NCBI GenBank assembly: GCA_041879415.1
Contig: CP090852.1
Coordinates: 1,762,970 to 1,826,969 of the forward strand
DNA: 64,000 nt
From: Vibrio chagasii
GTDB taxonomy: Bacteria > Pseudomonadota > Gammaproteobacteria > Enterobacterales > Vibrionaceae
Direction: 5' to 3'
Of this stretch, positions 33,413 to 43,094 are shown piece by piece (position 1 is the first letter of the stretch; every line of letters starts with the position of its first letter). The notes under the pieces are model-generated. The model was not told the origin of the DNA, did not search any database, and was given only the letters and a program-made list of their open reading frames with translations. Both the position numbers and the translations under genes were made by a program.

Positions 33413-34423
33413 ATGTCTGATATTACCAAAGCGACGACTTTCATGTTGTTGTCTACATTCAGTTTGTCTTTAAGCGGTTTAATGGCGAAGTATCTATCGG
33501 AAGCGATGCCTATTTCATTATTAAGCTTCGTGCGTTTTTTCTTACCTAGCCTGCTCTTATTCTTTTTTCTTATCTTTTCTAAAATCAGCAGGCCGACAGG
33601 AAATATGTGGAAGCCATTGGTCATGCGCGCGATATTCATGGTGGCATGTCAGTGGTGTTTTCTTACGTCGTTACAAACTTTAGCGCTGGTGGAAGGTGTG
33701 GTGCTATTCAGTACTGGACCGCTATTCATTCCTTTGTTAGAAAAGTTAATGTTTGGAACCAAAATTCATACAACAACCATATTTTGTTTAGTGATAACCT
33801 TTGTCGGTGTTGTGATGATGGCCGGGGATTGGTCGCAGTTTAAATTTGGCTCTGAGTTCTTGAGGCCTGAATTACTGCTCGGTTTGTTGGCTGGAGTATT
33901 CAACTCAGCGTCACAAGTGAGTTTGTATCGCGCTTCTAAAACCAGTCTCACGCCTGCAGAGCTCAATGCTTGGACATTCTTGGTTGCGGCAATATTGGTT
34001 ATCCCAATGTTGGTATTCACCTCAATAAAAGGCACTTCTGGAGTGCAAGCAGATTCAAGTATTCTTAATACTTTAAAGACGATTGACCAAATCGGCTGGA
34101 TTGGAATAGGTGCATTTGGATTGGCGTTATGTACTGTTAATACGCAGATCTTCCGTTCAAAGGCTTACAAGCTTGCAGAAAGTGGTTCTCAACTGGCTCC
34201 GTTAATTTTCACCAACATGTTATTTAGTGCACTGTGGCAAGGTGTGTTTTTTGATGATGTATTTTCTACTCAGCAGTTGGTCGGTATTAATCTGATTGTC
34301 GCTGCGAGCATCACAAACACATTGTTAGCGAAAAAGCACAGTAAAGCTGGGCAAGCAGCCAAGCCGACGAGCAGCTCCAAAGAAAGCTCGATGTTGGGTT
34401 TACAGCCAATAGTTAAGCGCTAA
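33413..34423 (+). CDS. EamA/DMT-family transporter controlled by the divergent LysR gene
   Basis: A 336-residue protein with ten hydrophobic segments in two EamA repeats (about 6-140 and 160-305) and a polar C-terminal tail. The start is ATG 33413, because AGGAGGTGAT, a perfect Shine-Dalgarno, sits just before it; a GTG nine bases upstream lies inside that site. Such transporters usually export metabolites or amino acids; the inducer seen by the LysR partner may be the substrate. It converges with the HD-GYP gene with only 4 bp between stops and no visible separate terminator. Confidence 0.85.
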   Translation: MSDITKATTFMLLSTFSLSLSGLMAKYLSEAMPISLLSFVRFFLPSLLLFFFLIFSKISRPTGNMWKPLVMRAIFMVACQWCFLTSLQTLALVEGVVLFSTGPLFIPLLEKLMFGTKIHTTTIFCLVITFVGVVMMAGDWSQFKFGSEFLRPELLLGLLAGVFNSASQVSLYRASKTSLTPAELNAWTFLVAAILVIPMLVFTSIKGTSGVQADSSILNTLKTIDQIGWIGIGAFGLALCTVNTQIFRSKAYKLAESGSQLAPLIFTNMLFSALWQGVFFDDVFSTQQLVGINLIVAASITNTLLAKKHSKAGQAAKPTSSSKESSMLGLQPIVKR

Positions 34424-34427
34424 CCGT

Positions 34428-37400
34428 TTAAAAGAGTGAGCGGATGTACTCTTTTACTTTATCGATATGTTTCGTTTCATCAACCTCGCATCGTTGGTTT
34501 GGTTCAAGGAATTGCTCGGCGTATTTGTCGTAGATTTTGTTTTCTAGAAACAGTAAATAGAGTTTAGGGTCGATATGGCCGCTGGTGGCCATGTTGGTCA
34601 TGATATTGAGCGATTCACTGAGCAGCTTGCCTTTTTTATACGGACGATCGCTCGAAGTCAGGGCTTCAAATACGTCAGCAATTGCCATGGCTCTCGACGG
34701 AAGAGGTAACTGATCTTCGTTCAATCCTCGAGGGTAGCCCTTACCATCGATGCGTTCATGATGGGCACTGGCGATTTCAGGAATATTCTGTAGGTAAGGT
34801 GGGTAAGGGAGTTTGTTTAACATGGTGAAGGTCTGAATGATGTGGTCATTAATCATGAAGCGTTCCTCTTCGTTGAGAGTGCCACGATTGACCTTCAAAT
34901 TATGCAGTTCGCCTTGGTTGTACTTGACTTCTCCCGGCTTAAGAACGAACTCTTCTTGCCACAATTCTGCTGGGTTAAAGCCGTTATCCCATGGAATCTT
35001 GTGTTCTGGTTTATCTGCAAGCAGTGGTTCCATCACTGGTAATGTCTGCTCATTATTATCTGGTTCAGCATCGGCAGATTGCGACGATTTCTGCCACGAG
35101 TTGTTTCTCTCTTTTTCAGCCCAAGATATTCCAAGTTGGTCGTCTAACGTTCGTTTCCATTGACGCTTGGCTATTTGGTCCAATCGTTCTAGCTGTTCTT
35201 GTGTCATTGATTCGCCGCCAAGGTTGCACTGGGCAACGAAGGCAAATTCTTCATCGAGAGTTGATAGGGTTTGCTCGAGGATCTGTAACTGCTCTTCCTG
35301 AAGTTCACCATTCGCCATCGCTTTCCAATAGTCGGTTTCAGCTTGCTGTTTAAGTAGCTCAAATCGCATGCGAACTTCGTGGATTCGGTCGTAAATGGTC
35401 TCGAGCTTGGTTGCTTTGTCTACTACATACTCAGGTGTGGTGACTTTCCCGCAGTCATGTAACCACGCGGCTAACATCAACTCTTCCCACTGTTTGCTGT
35501 CCAGAGAGAACTGAGGATAGTAACGGTCGTCATCTATAGTCGCTTGGGTTAACCATTTGGTTAGCTCGGGTACTCGCTGACAGTGACCGCCAGTGTAGGG
35601 GGACTTGGTATCTATCGCAGAGGCTATCAGCTCAATAAAAGCATTAAGCATATCTTTCTGTTGCTGCATTTGGTCAATGTTGTCTTTGGCTATTTCTGCA
35701 AAGCTTAATAACTCTCTTAAAAAGGCGTGTTTATCGGCCTGAGCTTTGGTGATAGGCCTTTCATAGCCAATCGCCACAATACCAACCAACAGCTTTTCAC
35801 GGTTCAACAACGGGAAGAGGTATAGGTCTGAATTGAAGATGGAGTCTTGATAATAGTTGAGTACATTGTCTTCTCGATTTAGGTGGATGGTCTCTCCTGA
35901 CTTGAGTTTGCACAGTAACCAAGGTGTGTGTTTGATGAAGTCATTGATGTCTGCTTTGAAGGGAATGATCGCTAGGTTGGCCGCGGTATCAAACACATCG
36001 TTCTCTTCTGATTGAGTAAACAGCACAATGGTTTCGGCTTTGGTGATCAGATAGCTTTGATGGGCAATGTTCTTGGCAAGTATTGAAAACTCCTGATTTC
36101 CTGCTGTGTCTCGCAGCAAGTTGATCAGGTCATGAAGTGTGTGTTCCATCAATTCAATGGAGTGGGCGAGGTTCGCGACCTCTTTGATCATGCTCTTTGG
36201 ATAATGAGTACGGCGGAAATCGAATCGTGCGATGTTATCTGTAAGCTGCATCAAGGTATTGAGAGGCTGGGACAGGCGATTAGCCACTAGCCACACGATA
36301 CCAAAGCAGATAAACAACATCCCAATCGCGACGGCGACCTGTTTGTCACGCATCGAAATAAGGTCGGAAAGTAGCTCATTATGGGGTGTTGCTTCTGCCA
36401 AATAGAGAGTCACATTTTGGGTGAGCTCAACCGGAGTTAAGGTCAATGCCCATGTGTTCAGGTTGTACTCTACGTTTTTTAGATCGAGATTAAACTTCTG
36501 TTCATCTGAGATTAGTGGGCCCAAAACAGATGCTTTTAACGCTTCCATTTGGTCTCGTTTAGGAATGTTGAAGAAGCTTTGCTCTTGCTCACTACCAGAG
36601 AGTTTACCTGTGCTTTGCCCATTACCTGTGTTGGCATTTTTAGCTTCGAGTGTGAGGTTCGAGGTGGTTAAATTAAGTTGATGCTGACCAAGAAGGTTAA
36701 AGTGTTGGTCAAATAGAGCGAGTCTAGTTTGTGGAGAATAAGCCAGCTCACTGATCTGAGAAGAGAGTGAACTTAGCGTGAAGTCAGCGCCTACCACATG
36801 CTTGCCATCAGCTGAACGTCTAGAAAGCGTTATGCCATTAGTTTTCAGGAAATAAAAAAGATAGGGCTCGGATAGGTGTATTGATCCATCTGGCTTTGCA
36901 TTGCGATACCAAGTACGAGTTGTTGGGTTGAATTTACTCTCGCTTTGAACTGTGCTGATGACCTGATGTGCGCCATCGAGGTAAGTTATAAAGTTCTCGC
37001 CATCCAAATTGGTGCTGCTAACCATCATGGTCGCTTTGGCTGGGGCGTTATTTTCGGCTCTTTGCTTATTGGTGCTTAAGGGGCGAAAGATCCTGAAATC
37101 GCCATCTTCCGAGCCATAGAAGAGCGCGACCAAATTAGTATTCTGTTTGAAGATGATATCAACCGACGCTAGCCAAGACTCCTTTTCGATGGAAGCACTT
37201 TGCTGATTAACAAACGGGCTCACCGCCATCACATTCAATGTCGTAATGACCGGGGCTATCGCTTGTTTGAAAACAGACTCTAGCTTGTCACGGTGCTCAT
37301 TACTGACCTCGCGAACGGTTCCCAGTAGCAACTCTTGAGAATGCCGATAGCTTATTGATATCAAAACTGCACCGACAAACGTTGTCAAAATTAGGAAAAG

Positions 37401-37442
37401 GCTAGTGATGTGGATACTCAGCGGATAACGTCTTCGTCTCAT
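34428..37442 (-). CDS. Large membrane HD-GYP c-di-GMP phosphodiesterase
   Basis: A 1004-residue sensor enzyme: membrane helix at 10-32, periplasmic dCache-type sensor (about 40-350), second helix 371-390, HAMP (about 390-440), a GAF-like region (about 450-595) and a C-terminal HD-GYP domain. Catalytic residues are intact: HCQRV at 620-624, LHDCGK with HD at 662-663, HHE at 894-896 and GYP at 902-904. It should hydrolyse cyclic di-GMP at the inner membrane in response to a periplasmic signal. Unusually, about 170 extra residues (roughly 683-853, helical and polar) separate the HD and GYP parts. Transcribed alone. Confidence 0.9.
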   Translation of the reverse strand: MRRRRYPLSIHITSLFLILTTFVGAVLISISYRHSQELLLGTVREVSNEHRDKLESVFKQAIAPVITTLNVMAVSPFVNQQSASIEKESWLASVDIIFKQNTNLVALFYGSEDGDFRIFRPLSTNKQRAENNAPAKATMMVSSTNLDGENFITYLDGAHQVISTVQSESKFNPTTRTWYRNAKPDGSIHLSEPYLFYFLKTNGITLSRRSADGKHVVGADFTLSSLSSQISELAYSPQTRLALFDQHFNLLGQHQLNLTTSNLTLEAKNANTGNGQSTGKLSGSEQEQSFFNIPKRDQMEALKASVLGPLISDEQKFNLDLKNVEYNLNTWALTLTPVELTQNVTLYLAEATPHNELLSDLISMRDKQVAVAIGMLFICFGIVWLVANRLSQPLNTLMQLTDNIARFDFRRTHYPKSMIKEVANLAHSIELMEHTLHDLINLLRDTAGNQEFSILAKNIAHQSYLITKAETIVLFTQSEENDVFDTAANLAIIPFKADINDFIKHTPWLLCKLKSGETIHLNREDNVLNYYQDSIFNSDLYLFPLLNREKLLVGIVAIGYERPITKAQADKHAFLRELLSFAEIAKDNIDQMQQQKDMLNAFIELIASAIDTKSPYTGGHCQRVPELTKWLTQATIDDDRYYPQFSLDSKQWEELMLAAWLHDCGKVTTPEYVVDKATKLETIYDRIHEVRMRFELLKQQAETDYWKAMANGELQEEQLQILEQTLSTLDEEFAFVAQCNLGGESMTQEQLERLDQIAKRQWKRTLDDQLGISWAEKERNNSWQKSSQSADAEPDNNEQTLPVMEPLLADKPEHKIPWDNGFNPAELWQEEFVLKPGEVKYNQGELHNLKVNRGTLNEEERFMINDHIIQTFTMLNKLPYPPYLQNIPEIASAHHERIDGKGYPRGLNEDQLPLPSRAMAIADVFEALTSSDRPYKKGKLLSESLNIMTNMATSGHIDPKLYLLFLENKIYDKYAEQFLEPNQRCEVDETKHIDKVKEYIRSLF

Positions 37443-37754
37443 CTAACACTCCAGCGTGTGAACTGGTTTAAGTATTGACGAACTTGGGTAGGTTGCAAAA
37501 AATTGGCTCAATTATCAGGCTTGCACGTAGCCATGATTATGAAGCCAACCGATAGAATATTGGGTGAAGGTAGAGGTGACAGTTTGCCCTGTAGTAACTG
37601 GGCAATTAGTTACAAGAAAGCGCTAGGTTAAGGTGCTAATTGTCACTTTGTGCTGATAAACTGGCTCTATTGATACCATAAGGCACTCGATTCCAAGCTG
37701 AGGCTTTAGGTGTATTTTCTGAAAAGTTTAGATATCAAGAGAGGGCATTGATTT
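37443..37754. other. Divergent promoter region between the HD-GYP and PHP phosphatase genes
   Basis: 312 bp with no gene. It should carry both promoters; I see no strong palindrome or recognised operator. Confidence 0.5.
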
Positions 37755-38501
37755 ATGGAATTAAAGGTAGACACTCACACCCATACATACGCCAGTGGCC
37801 ATGCCTACAGTACATTGATTGAAAATGCTAAATCGGCAAAACAAAACGGCCTTGCTATGTTCTGTACCACTGACCATTCAGAGTCAATGCCGGGAGCGCC
37901 ACACTACTGGTTCTTTAGCAATCAGCGTGTACTTCCTCGCTTTATCGAAGGCGTTGCGATTATTCGCGGCGTTGAATCAAACATTATGAACACTCAGGGG
38001 GAAATCGATATACACCCAAGTGTTGATAAGAACTTAGATTGGGTAATTGCGAGCTTTCATGAGCCTGTATTCCGCCCGTCAGATTCTGTAGCTCATACTG
38101 AGGCTCTCTTAAATGTCATTAAAGGTGGTCGAGTCGATGCACTCGGTCATTTGGGTAATCCTAATTTTGATTTCGACTTTGAAGCGGTCATTCAATGTGC
38201 GGTAGAGCATAATGTAGCTATCGAGATTAATAACACGACCCTGAAAGGTAATAGCCGTGTGGGCAGTGTCGACCGTTGCTACGAGATCGCGAGAATAGCA
38301 AAAGCAAAAGGGGCATTTATCACTTCGGGTAGTGATGCTCATTTTTGTAATGATGTTGGTGGCTTGGATCTTGTGTCTGCGTTGCTTGATGAGGTTGGCA
38401 TTGACTCGACTAAGGTGATTACCCATTCACCGCAGCAATTCTTATCGTTTCTGGCGTTACGTGGACGCAACGAAATCCCTGAATATTCGGCGCTTGTTTA
38501 A
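37755..38501 (+). CDS. PHP-family phosphatase, YcdX type
   Basis: A 248-residue enzyme of the polymerase-and-histidinol-phosphatase family, close in length to E. coli YcdX (245). The metal ligands are visible: [14 protein letters not shown] (residues 6-19), CTTDHSE, a central [10 protein letters not shown], and GSDAHFC near the C-terminus. These hold a trinuclear zinc centre. YcdX is a phosphatase linked to swarming motility in E. coli; the natural substrate is not settled. Monocistronic in appearance, with the start behind a weak purine stretch. Confidence 0.9.
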   Translation: MELKVDTHTHTYASGHAYSTLIENAKSAKQNGLAMFCTTDHSESMPGAPHYWFFSNQRVLPRFIEGVAIIRGVESNIMNTQGEIDIHPSVDKNLDWVIASFHEPVFRPSDSVAHTEALLNVIKGGRVDALGHLGNPNFDFDFEAVIQCAVEHNVAIEINNTTLKGNSRVGSVDRCYEIARIAKAKGAFITSGSDAHFCNDVGGLDLVSALLDEVGIDSTKVITHSPQQFLSFLALRGRNEIPEYSALV

Positions 38502-38646
38502 GAGAATGTCGGCGGGTTTGCATTTCGACACAATCAATTTTTGTGCCTGACGGATTTTTGTATACACTAGCCGGAAAATAATAAAGTCGAAGCGCTGAAA
38601 TAATGACGGCGCTATCTTCAAAGTCACAGTTTCACTTGGAGAAACA

Positions 38647-39042
38647 ATGAAAACTCGCTCAATCCTTTTATCTGGCCTAATCGCTGCAGCAGTAATGTCT
38701 GGCAATGCATTTGCTAACGTTGACCTTAAGAAAAACATGCAAGAAATGAAGCTTGCATTCAAACAAGCGGCAGAAGCTCAAAGCATTGAAGAGATGCAAA
38801 AACCTATCGTTCGTTTAGATACGCTAGTGGCAGAGCTAAAAACGGGTGTGTACCCAGTAGAGAAAGAAGAAAACTTCATGGAAGGCTTCAAGAAGATCAG
38901 TCTATCGATCGATAGCATTGAACAGAAGCTAGACCAAGGTGATTTCGAAGCAGCAAAACAAGAGCTGCGCACGATTGATGGCCTTCGTGAAGAGTACCAC
39001 GACAAGCGTAACCCAAGTATCTGGAGCAAGATCTTCGGTTAA
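38647..39042 (+). CDS. cybC: Periplasmic cytochrome b562
   Basis: A 131-residue precursor with a signal peptide (to about residue 23, GNAFA-NV) and a 108-residue four-helix bundle. The haem-b ligands of E. coli b562 (Met7 and His102) correspond to the methionine in NMQEMKLAF and the histidine in LREEYHDKR. It is a soluble periplasmic electron carrier whose partner is unknown. The segment after the histidine (NPSIWSKIFG) extends past the E. coli protein. A strong terminator follows at 39109. Confidence 0.85.
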   Translation: MKTRSILLSGLIAAAVMSGNAFANVDLKKNMQEMKLAFKQAAEAQSIEEMQKPIVRLDTLVAELKTGVYPVEKEENFMEGFKKISLSIDSIEQKLDQGDFEAAKQELRTIDGLREEYHDKRNPSIWSKIFG

Positions 39043-39108
39043 TGAGTTAATCAAGAGCGTTTGCTTGTTAGACAGTTAACAAAGCCCAAACCTCAAGATT
39101 CGATTTCT

Positions 39109-39158
39109 AAAACGCCGCCTATATTTACCTTTATTGGAAAATATAGGCGGCGTTTTTT
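39109..39158 (+). terminator. Intrinsic terminator after cytochrome b562
   Basis: A stem of about 17 bp (core AACGCCGCCTATATTT / AAATATAGGCGGCGTT), 12-nt loop, six T. The 39159-39345 remainder of the gap holds the next promoter and no gene. Confidence 0.9.
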
Positions 39159-39345
39159 ATTGGTGGCTTTTTAGCCGGGAGCCGTGCACGTACATGAATA
39201 ATATGGGTTATGTTCTATTCGCGTAACCAGTTTTTAACTAAAAAGAGTGTGCGTTGGCTTCAACTTTTTAACCTGATGTTAATCTTTACGTTTACCTATA
39301 TAACAAGTGCCTCATAATAAGGGAAATTTATAAAGATTTGGAATA

Positions 39346-39696
39346 ATGCGCCGAACCTCGTTCAACCTCTCTATGTTACTTGCCACTGCATTAAGCTGGG
39401 CTTTAGTGACATTAATGCCTGTTATCAATGCTCATGGTAATAGTGCGGGAGTGTGGGCGTCGTTGTGTACGGTCAATGGGTTTGAACTGGTTCAAATCGA
39501 AGAGGGCGAGCCGAATACTCATAAAGGTAAGCCGTGTCCGTTTAGCCATTTTTCCACATTTCACCAAGATGAACTTCCAACTACACTACTCACAACTCGA
39601 CTGAGTTTTATTGTCTCAGACAGCTACGCTTTTTTGGCTCTAAGCGAACGCTATTCGAGACAAGCCCCCCGTGGCCCTCCCTTTGTTACTGCTTAA
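39346..39696 (+). CDS. DUF2946-like small secreted or membrane protein
   Basis: A 116-residue protein with a signal-like N-terminus (SMLLATALSWALVTLMPVINA). The rest resembles DUF2946: a CTVNGF segment, KPCPFSHF with a conserved cysteine, and a C-terminus ending APRGPP, which is characteristic. DUF2946 genes commonly sit beside copper- or iron-linked TonB receptors and PepSY proteins, as here (a PepSY gene starts 111 bp downstream). The role is unknown; metal handling is the contextual guess. Confidence 0.72.
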   Translation: MRRTSFNLSMLLATALSWALVTLMPVINAHGNSAGVWASLCTVNGFELVQIEEGEPNTHKGKPCPFSHFSTFHQDELPTTLLTTRLSFIVSDSYAFLALSERYSRQAPRGPPFVTA

Positions 39697-39807
39697 ACCT
39701 CACTCATTAAAATAATTAAAAAATATAGTATTAAGTAAAGTTAAACATGCCTTAGTGACTTTCTGATTTTTCAGAAGGTTCGTTTGCGCATGTCAAAGGA
39801 AATAATA

Positions 39808-41343
39808 ATGTTGAGAAATGAATCTCAAACTCCTGTGAAGGCACAAGCGGCTTCGCAGTCTACAAGCAGTGCAACAAGCGATTCGAAAACCGATATTCAA
39901 AGCAAAGAGCGCAATAAAACCCTCTACTTTCTCACCTGGCGCTGGCATTTCTATGCTGGGCTGTTCGTTATCCCATTTATGCTGATGCTAAGTATTACGG
40001 GCTTAGTGATGTTGTTTGACGATGAGATCGAGCTGGCTTTTCATCAAGAGGCGATTGAAATTGCGGCATCCGGTGAACCAACCAAGGTTTCGCAGCAGTT
40101 AGCGGCAGTCCAAAAGCAATATCCACAAGGCTCAGTGACACAGTTTGTACCAAGCAAAGCGCCTGATTTGGCGAACAGATTTTCAGTTTCTCTTGAAGAT
40201 GGCACATCTGTTTTCGCAACTGTGAATCAATACACCGGTGAAGTTGTTAGTGAAGTACCTCGCAGTGACAGCCTGTATCAATTAGCGAATGACATCCATG
40301 GCACGTTATTGATTGGCGATTGGGGAGACTACCTGATTGAAGTGGCGATCAGCTTGTCGATTCTGTTGCTCGTCAGTGGCATTTACCTATGGTTGCCAAG
40401 AGACAATGCGAGCCGTGCAGGCTTTCTTAAGGTGAGAGTATCATCAGGCCCGCGCGTACTGATGCGTGATCTGCATGCGAACATCGGTGGCACGTTATCT
40501 CTTATTCTGTTGCTCTTTATCCTGTCTGGTTTGGCGTGGACAGGTTTCTGGGGCGGTAAGTTAGTGCAAGCATGGAGCACTTTCCCTGCTCAAATGTGGG
40601 ATGATATTCCGCTGTCTGATAAGACACACGCATCGCTTAACCATGGCTCAGAAGAGGAGCTTCCATGGAACTTGGAACAGACACCATTGCCGTTGTCTCA
40701 AGATAAGCCTGCCGAACATGTACATCATGTGGAAGAGGCGTCAGAACCTCATGATCACTCTAAGATGGGCGATGACCACTCTATGCATGTCATGTCTGCG
40801 AGTAGCTTTGCCATTGATGATGTCATTGAGAAAGCACGTGCTCTTGGTTTTACTCAATACAAGGTGAACTTCCCACGTTCGGAAACCGGTGTGTACACGG
40901 TGACAGCGAACACCATGGGCGGCGATATCATCGATCCAACTCAAGATCGTACCACGCACCTAGACCAATATTCAGGTCGTATCCTTGGTGAAGTGACCTG
41001 GCAAGATTACAACTTCATCGCTAAGACATTAGCGGTCGGTATTTCTCTACACCAAGGTGATATTAGTATTATCAACAAGCTTTTAAACGCCTTGTTCTGC
41101 TTGGCGTTCATCGTGGTATCAGTAACTGGCGGTGTGATGTGGTGGATGCGTAGACCATCAGGTCAACGTAAGCTTGGCGCGCCACCTAAGTTTGGTGATA
41201 CTGGCCTATGGAAAGCTGGCTTGGTGAGTGTTGTTGTGATTTCAGTGCTATTTCCTCTCGCGGGAGCAACGATTGTCACAGCTATGATATTGGATTGGCT
41301 ACTGTTCTCACGTGTTGAGAAGTTCAAAACGGCGTTGAGCTAA
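39808..41343 (+). CDS. PepSY-associated membrane protein (PiuB-like) with histidine-rich loop
   Basis: A 511-residue inner-membrane protein of the PepSY-TM (COG3182) family: a helix pair around FLTWRWHFYAGLFVIPFMLMLSITG, PepSY segments, two central helices, and a C-terminal pair. I start at ATG 39808, preceded by AAAGGA, not at the in-frame TTG 24 bp upstream. A loop at about residues 304-329 contains seven histidines plus acidic and methionine residues (HVHH, HDHS, DDHSMH), a likely metal-binding insert. Related proteins act with siderophore or copper uptake as possible periplasm-facing reductases. It pairs with the DUF2946 gene upstream and ends at a terminator. Confidence 0.85.
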   Translation: MLRNESQTPVKAQAASQSTSSATSDSKTDIQSKERNKTLYFLTWRWHFYAGLFVIPFMLMLSITGLVMLFDDEIELAFHQEAIEIAASGEPTKVSQQLAAVQKQYPQGSVTQFVPSKAPDLANRFSVSLEDGTSVFATVNQYTGEVVSEVPRSDSLYQLANDIHGTLLIGDWGDYLIEVAISLSILLLVSGIYLWLPRDNASRAGFLKVRVSSGPRVLMRDLHANIGGTLSLILLLFILSGLAWTGFWGGKLVQAWSTFPAQMWDDIPLSDKTHASLNHGSEEELPWNLEQTPLPLSQDKPAEHVHHVEEASEPHDHSKMGDDHSMHVMSASSFAIDDVIEKARALGFTQYKVNFPRSETGVYTVTANTMGGDIIDPTQDRTTHLDQYSGRILGEVTWQDYNFIAKTLAVGISLHQGDISIINKLLNALFCLAFIVVSVTGGVMWWMRRPSGQRKLGAPPKFGDTGLWKAGLVSVVVISVLFPLAGATIVTAMILDWLLFSRVEKFKTALS

Positions 41344-41351
41344 TTGAACTG

Positions 41352-41387
41352 AAAACGGACCTTTTCAGCCTGAGAAGGTCCGTTTTG
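41352..41387 (+). terminator. Intrinsic terminator after the PepSY gene
   Basis: A 16-bp stem with one wobble (AAAACGGACCTTTTCA / TGAGAAGGTCCGTTTT) and loop GCC. Both flanks suit bidirectional use, so it can also end the opposing VOC gene. Confidence 0.87.
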
Positions 41388-41420
41388 TATTCTGGCGGGA
41401 AGTTGATTGATCAGGAAAGT

Positions 41421-41804
41421 TTAGATTTGATAAAGCTCAAGCGGCAGACCGTCTGGGTCTGCGAAAAACGTGAATGACTTCCCTGTAAACTCATCAACTC
41501 GAATCGGTTCGACGTCGATTCCATGTTCTTCTAAATAACTTTTTACTACTTGAACGTCATCAACGCAAAAGGCTAAATGTCTTAACCCTTGAGCTTCTGG
41601 AAAGCTAGGCCTTTCAGGTGCATCAGGGAAGCTAAATAACTCTATTTGAGCACCATTGGGTAATGCCAGATCAAGTTTGTAAGACTGGCGCGCTTCTCGG
41701 TAATTCTCTGCAATTACTTCCAGCTGCAAAATCTCAGTGTAAAAGCGTTTCGATAGCTCGTAATTGGAACAGATGATTGCCGCGTGGTGGATTCCTTTTA
41801 GCAT
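41421..41804 (-). CDS. VOC-family (glyoxalase I-like) metalloprotein, YaeR type
   Basis: A 127-residue protein with two beta-alpha-beta-beta-beta halves of the vicinal-oxygen-chelate fold: GIHHAAIICSNYELSKRFYTEILQL, then GLRHLAFCVDDV and ADPDGLPLELYQI. Metal-ligand candidates are the histidine in GIHHAA, a glutamate in IELFSF, the histidine in LRHLAF and the final ELYQI glutamate. It is close to the SMU1112c/YaeR subfamily, whose substrate is unknown. Its ATG overlaps the TGA of the LysR gene upstream (TGATG), so the two are translationally coupled. Confidence 0.87.
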   Translation of the reverse strand: MLKGIHHAAIICSNYELSKRFYTEILQLEVIAENYREARQSYKLDLALPNGAQIELFSFPDAPERPSFPEAQGLRHLAFCVDDVQVVKSYLEEHGIDVEPIRVDEFTGKSFTFFADPDGLPLELYQI

Positions 41805-42736
41805 CAGTTTATTTCCCCTGCTAACTTGTCACCCAAGTGTTCCATCGCGTAGTCAATGAACACGCGAAGGCGGGCGGGCATGTATTTGGTTTGTGCGAAC
41901 TGCATCGCGATGGCGCCGTGATAGTTACTCTTGATGGTCCAGTCATTCAATACTTGAACAACACTGCCTTCTGCTAACGCATCTTGAATCACGAAGTCAT
42001 GGAAGATGCCAATCCCCAAACCTTCTTTCACACCTTTAAGTCGCATTTGAGAGTGGTTCACTGCGTATCGACCACTGACGGAGACGGTGTGAAACTCATC
42101 GTCTTTGAGAAAGTCCCAAATGTGGTCTTTGTCTGTTTCAGCTAGGTACAAACAATCATGCTGACTAAGATCCGTAGGGTGGGAAGGTGTCCCTTTGTGA
42201 CCCAAATAATCAGGGCTCGCACACAGCACTAAGTTGGTTTTACCTAGTTCTTTTAACACCAAGCTCTCATCGGGCTTATCGGTAAGGCGAAACGCAATAT
42301 CGATGCCTTGGCGTAGTATGTCGATATCACCATCAGCAGCGCGCAGTTTAAGTTGGATCTCTGGATACTGATTAAGAAATGGCACCACAAAAGGCTGAAG
42401 TACAGAGTTTAAAAACGCTTCTGGCGCAGCCACTGTGAGTGAGCCAGAAGGCTCGGTATGATCCGATGTCGATAACTCAACCGCTTGCTGCGCTGCGTTA
42501 ATCATGACAACGCTCTGATCGTAAACCAATTGACCAGCCTGAGTGATAATAAGCGTACGAGTAGTTCGCTCAAAAAGCTTTACTGACAGTGCCTTCTCTA
42601 AACGCGTAATGAGTTTGCTGAGTGCAGAAGGTGTTACCCCTAGTTGCTTGGCTGCCGCAGTAAAACTGCCTTCGTTTACCACTAGGATAAATGAGGCAAG
42701 ATCAGGAAGTAGGGCGATGAGTTTGGGGTTGACCAT
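41804..42736 (-). CDS. LysR-family regulator coupled to the VOC gene
   Basis: A 310-residue LysR protein with the HTH GSFTAAAKQLGVTPSALSKLITRLE (about residues 23-47) and an effector domain typical of the DsdC/CrgA-like group that ends LRVFIDYAMEHL. It shares a 1-bp stop/start overlap with the VOC gene downstream, so the two are co-expressed. Divergently, 358 bp away, begins the tripartite efflux operon; regulation of that operon is possible but not shown. Confidence 0.87.
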   Translation of the reverse strand: MVNPKLIALLPDLASFILVVNEGSFTAAAKQLGVTPSALSKLITRLEKALSVKLFERTTRTLIITQAGQLVYDQSVVMINAAQQAVELSTSDHTEPSGSLTVAAPEAFLNSVLQPFVVPFLNQYPEIQLKLRAADGDIDILRQGIDIAFRLTDKPDESLVLKELGKTNLVLCASPDYLGHKGTPSHPTDLSQHDCLYLAETDKDHIWDFLKDDEFHTVSVSGRYAVNHSQMRLKGVKEGLGIGIFHDFVIQDALAEGSVVQVLNDWTIKSNYHGAIAMQFAQTKYMPARLRVFIDYAMEHLGDKLAGEIN

Positions 42737-43094
42737 AAGTATCCATAAGAGTCAGCGGTGAGCGTAATAGTAATTGTGAGTGATCTAACTTAATTTGTGA
42801 ATCAGTTTCATTAATTGGCAAAAGTAAAATGAGTCGTGATGATGTTTAACTACCGATTGTTTACTTAGCGATTTGCCTCTTCTTTAGCTCGATGTATTTG
42901 AGCAAATAACCCAACGCCCGACAATTTTTTAGACTTATACGAATTGGTGGGTTATCCATCTAACTTACTGTCAATAGCTATCTGACATAGCCATACCAAA
43001 TATTACAAACTCGCGACATTAAAGCCGATATTATTCAAGAACTTTATGTTCGTATGACGGTCACAAGACTACTTAAAAATAATCGGTATCAATA
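42737..43094. other. Divergent promoter region upstream of the efflux operon
   Basis: 358 bp with no gene. It is AT-rich and would contain the promoters of the LysR/VOC pair and of the efflux operon. No clear palindromic operator was seen. Confidence 0.5.

Noticed and set aside
33322-33639. N-terminal extension of the LysR gene by 106 residues
   Set aside because: It would overlap the divergent EamA gene on the other strand; a good ribosome site and a canonical LysR start are at 33321.
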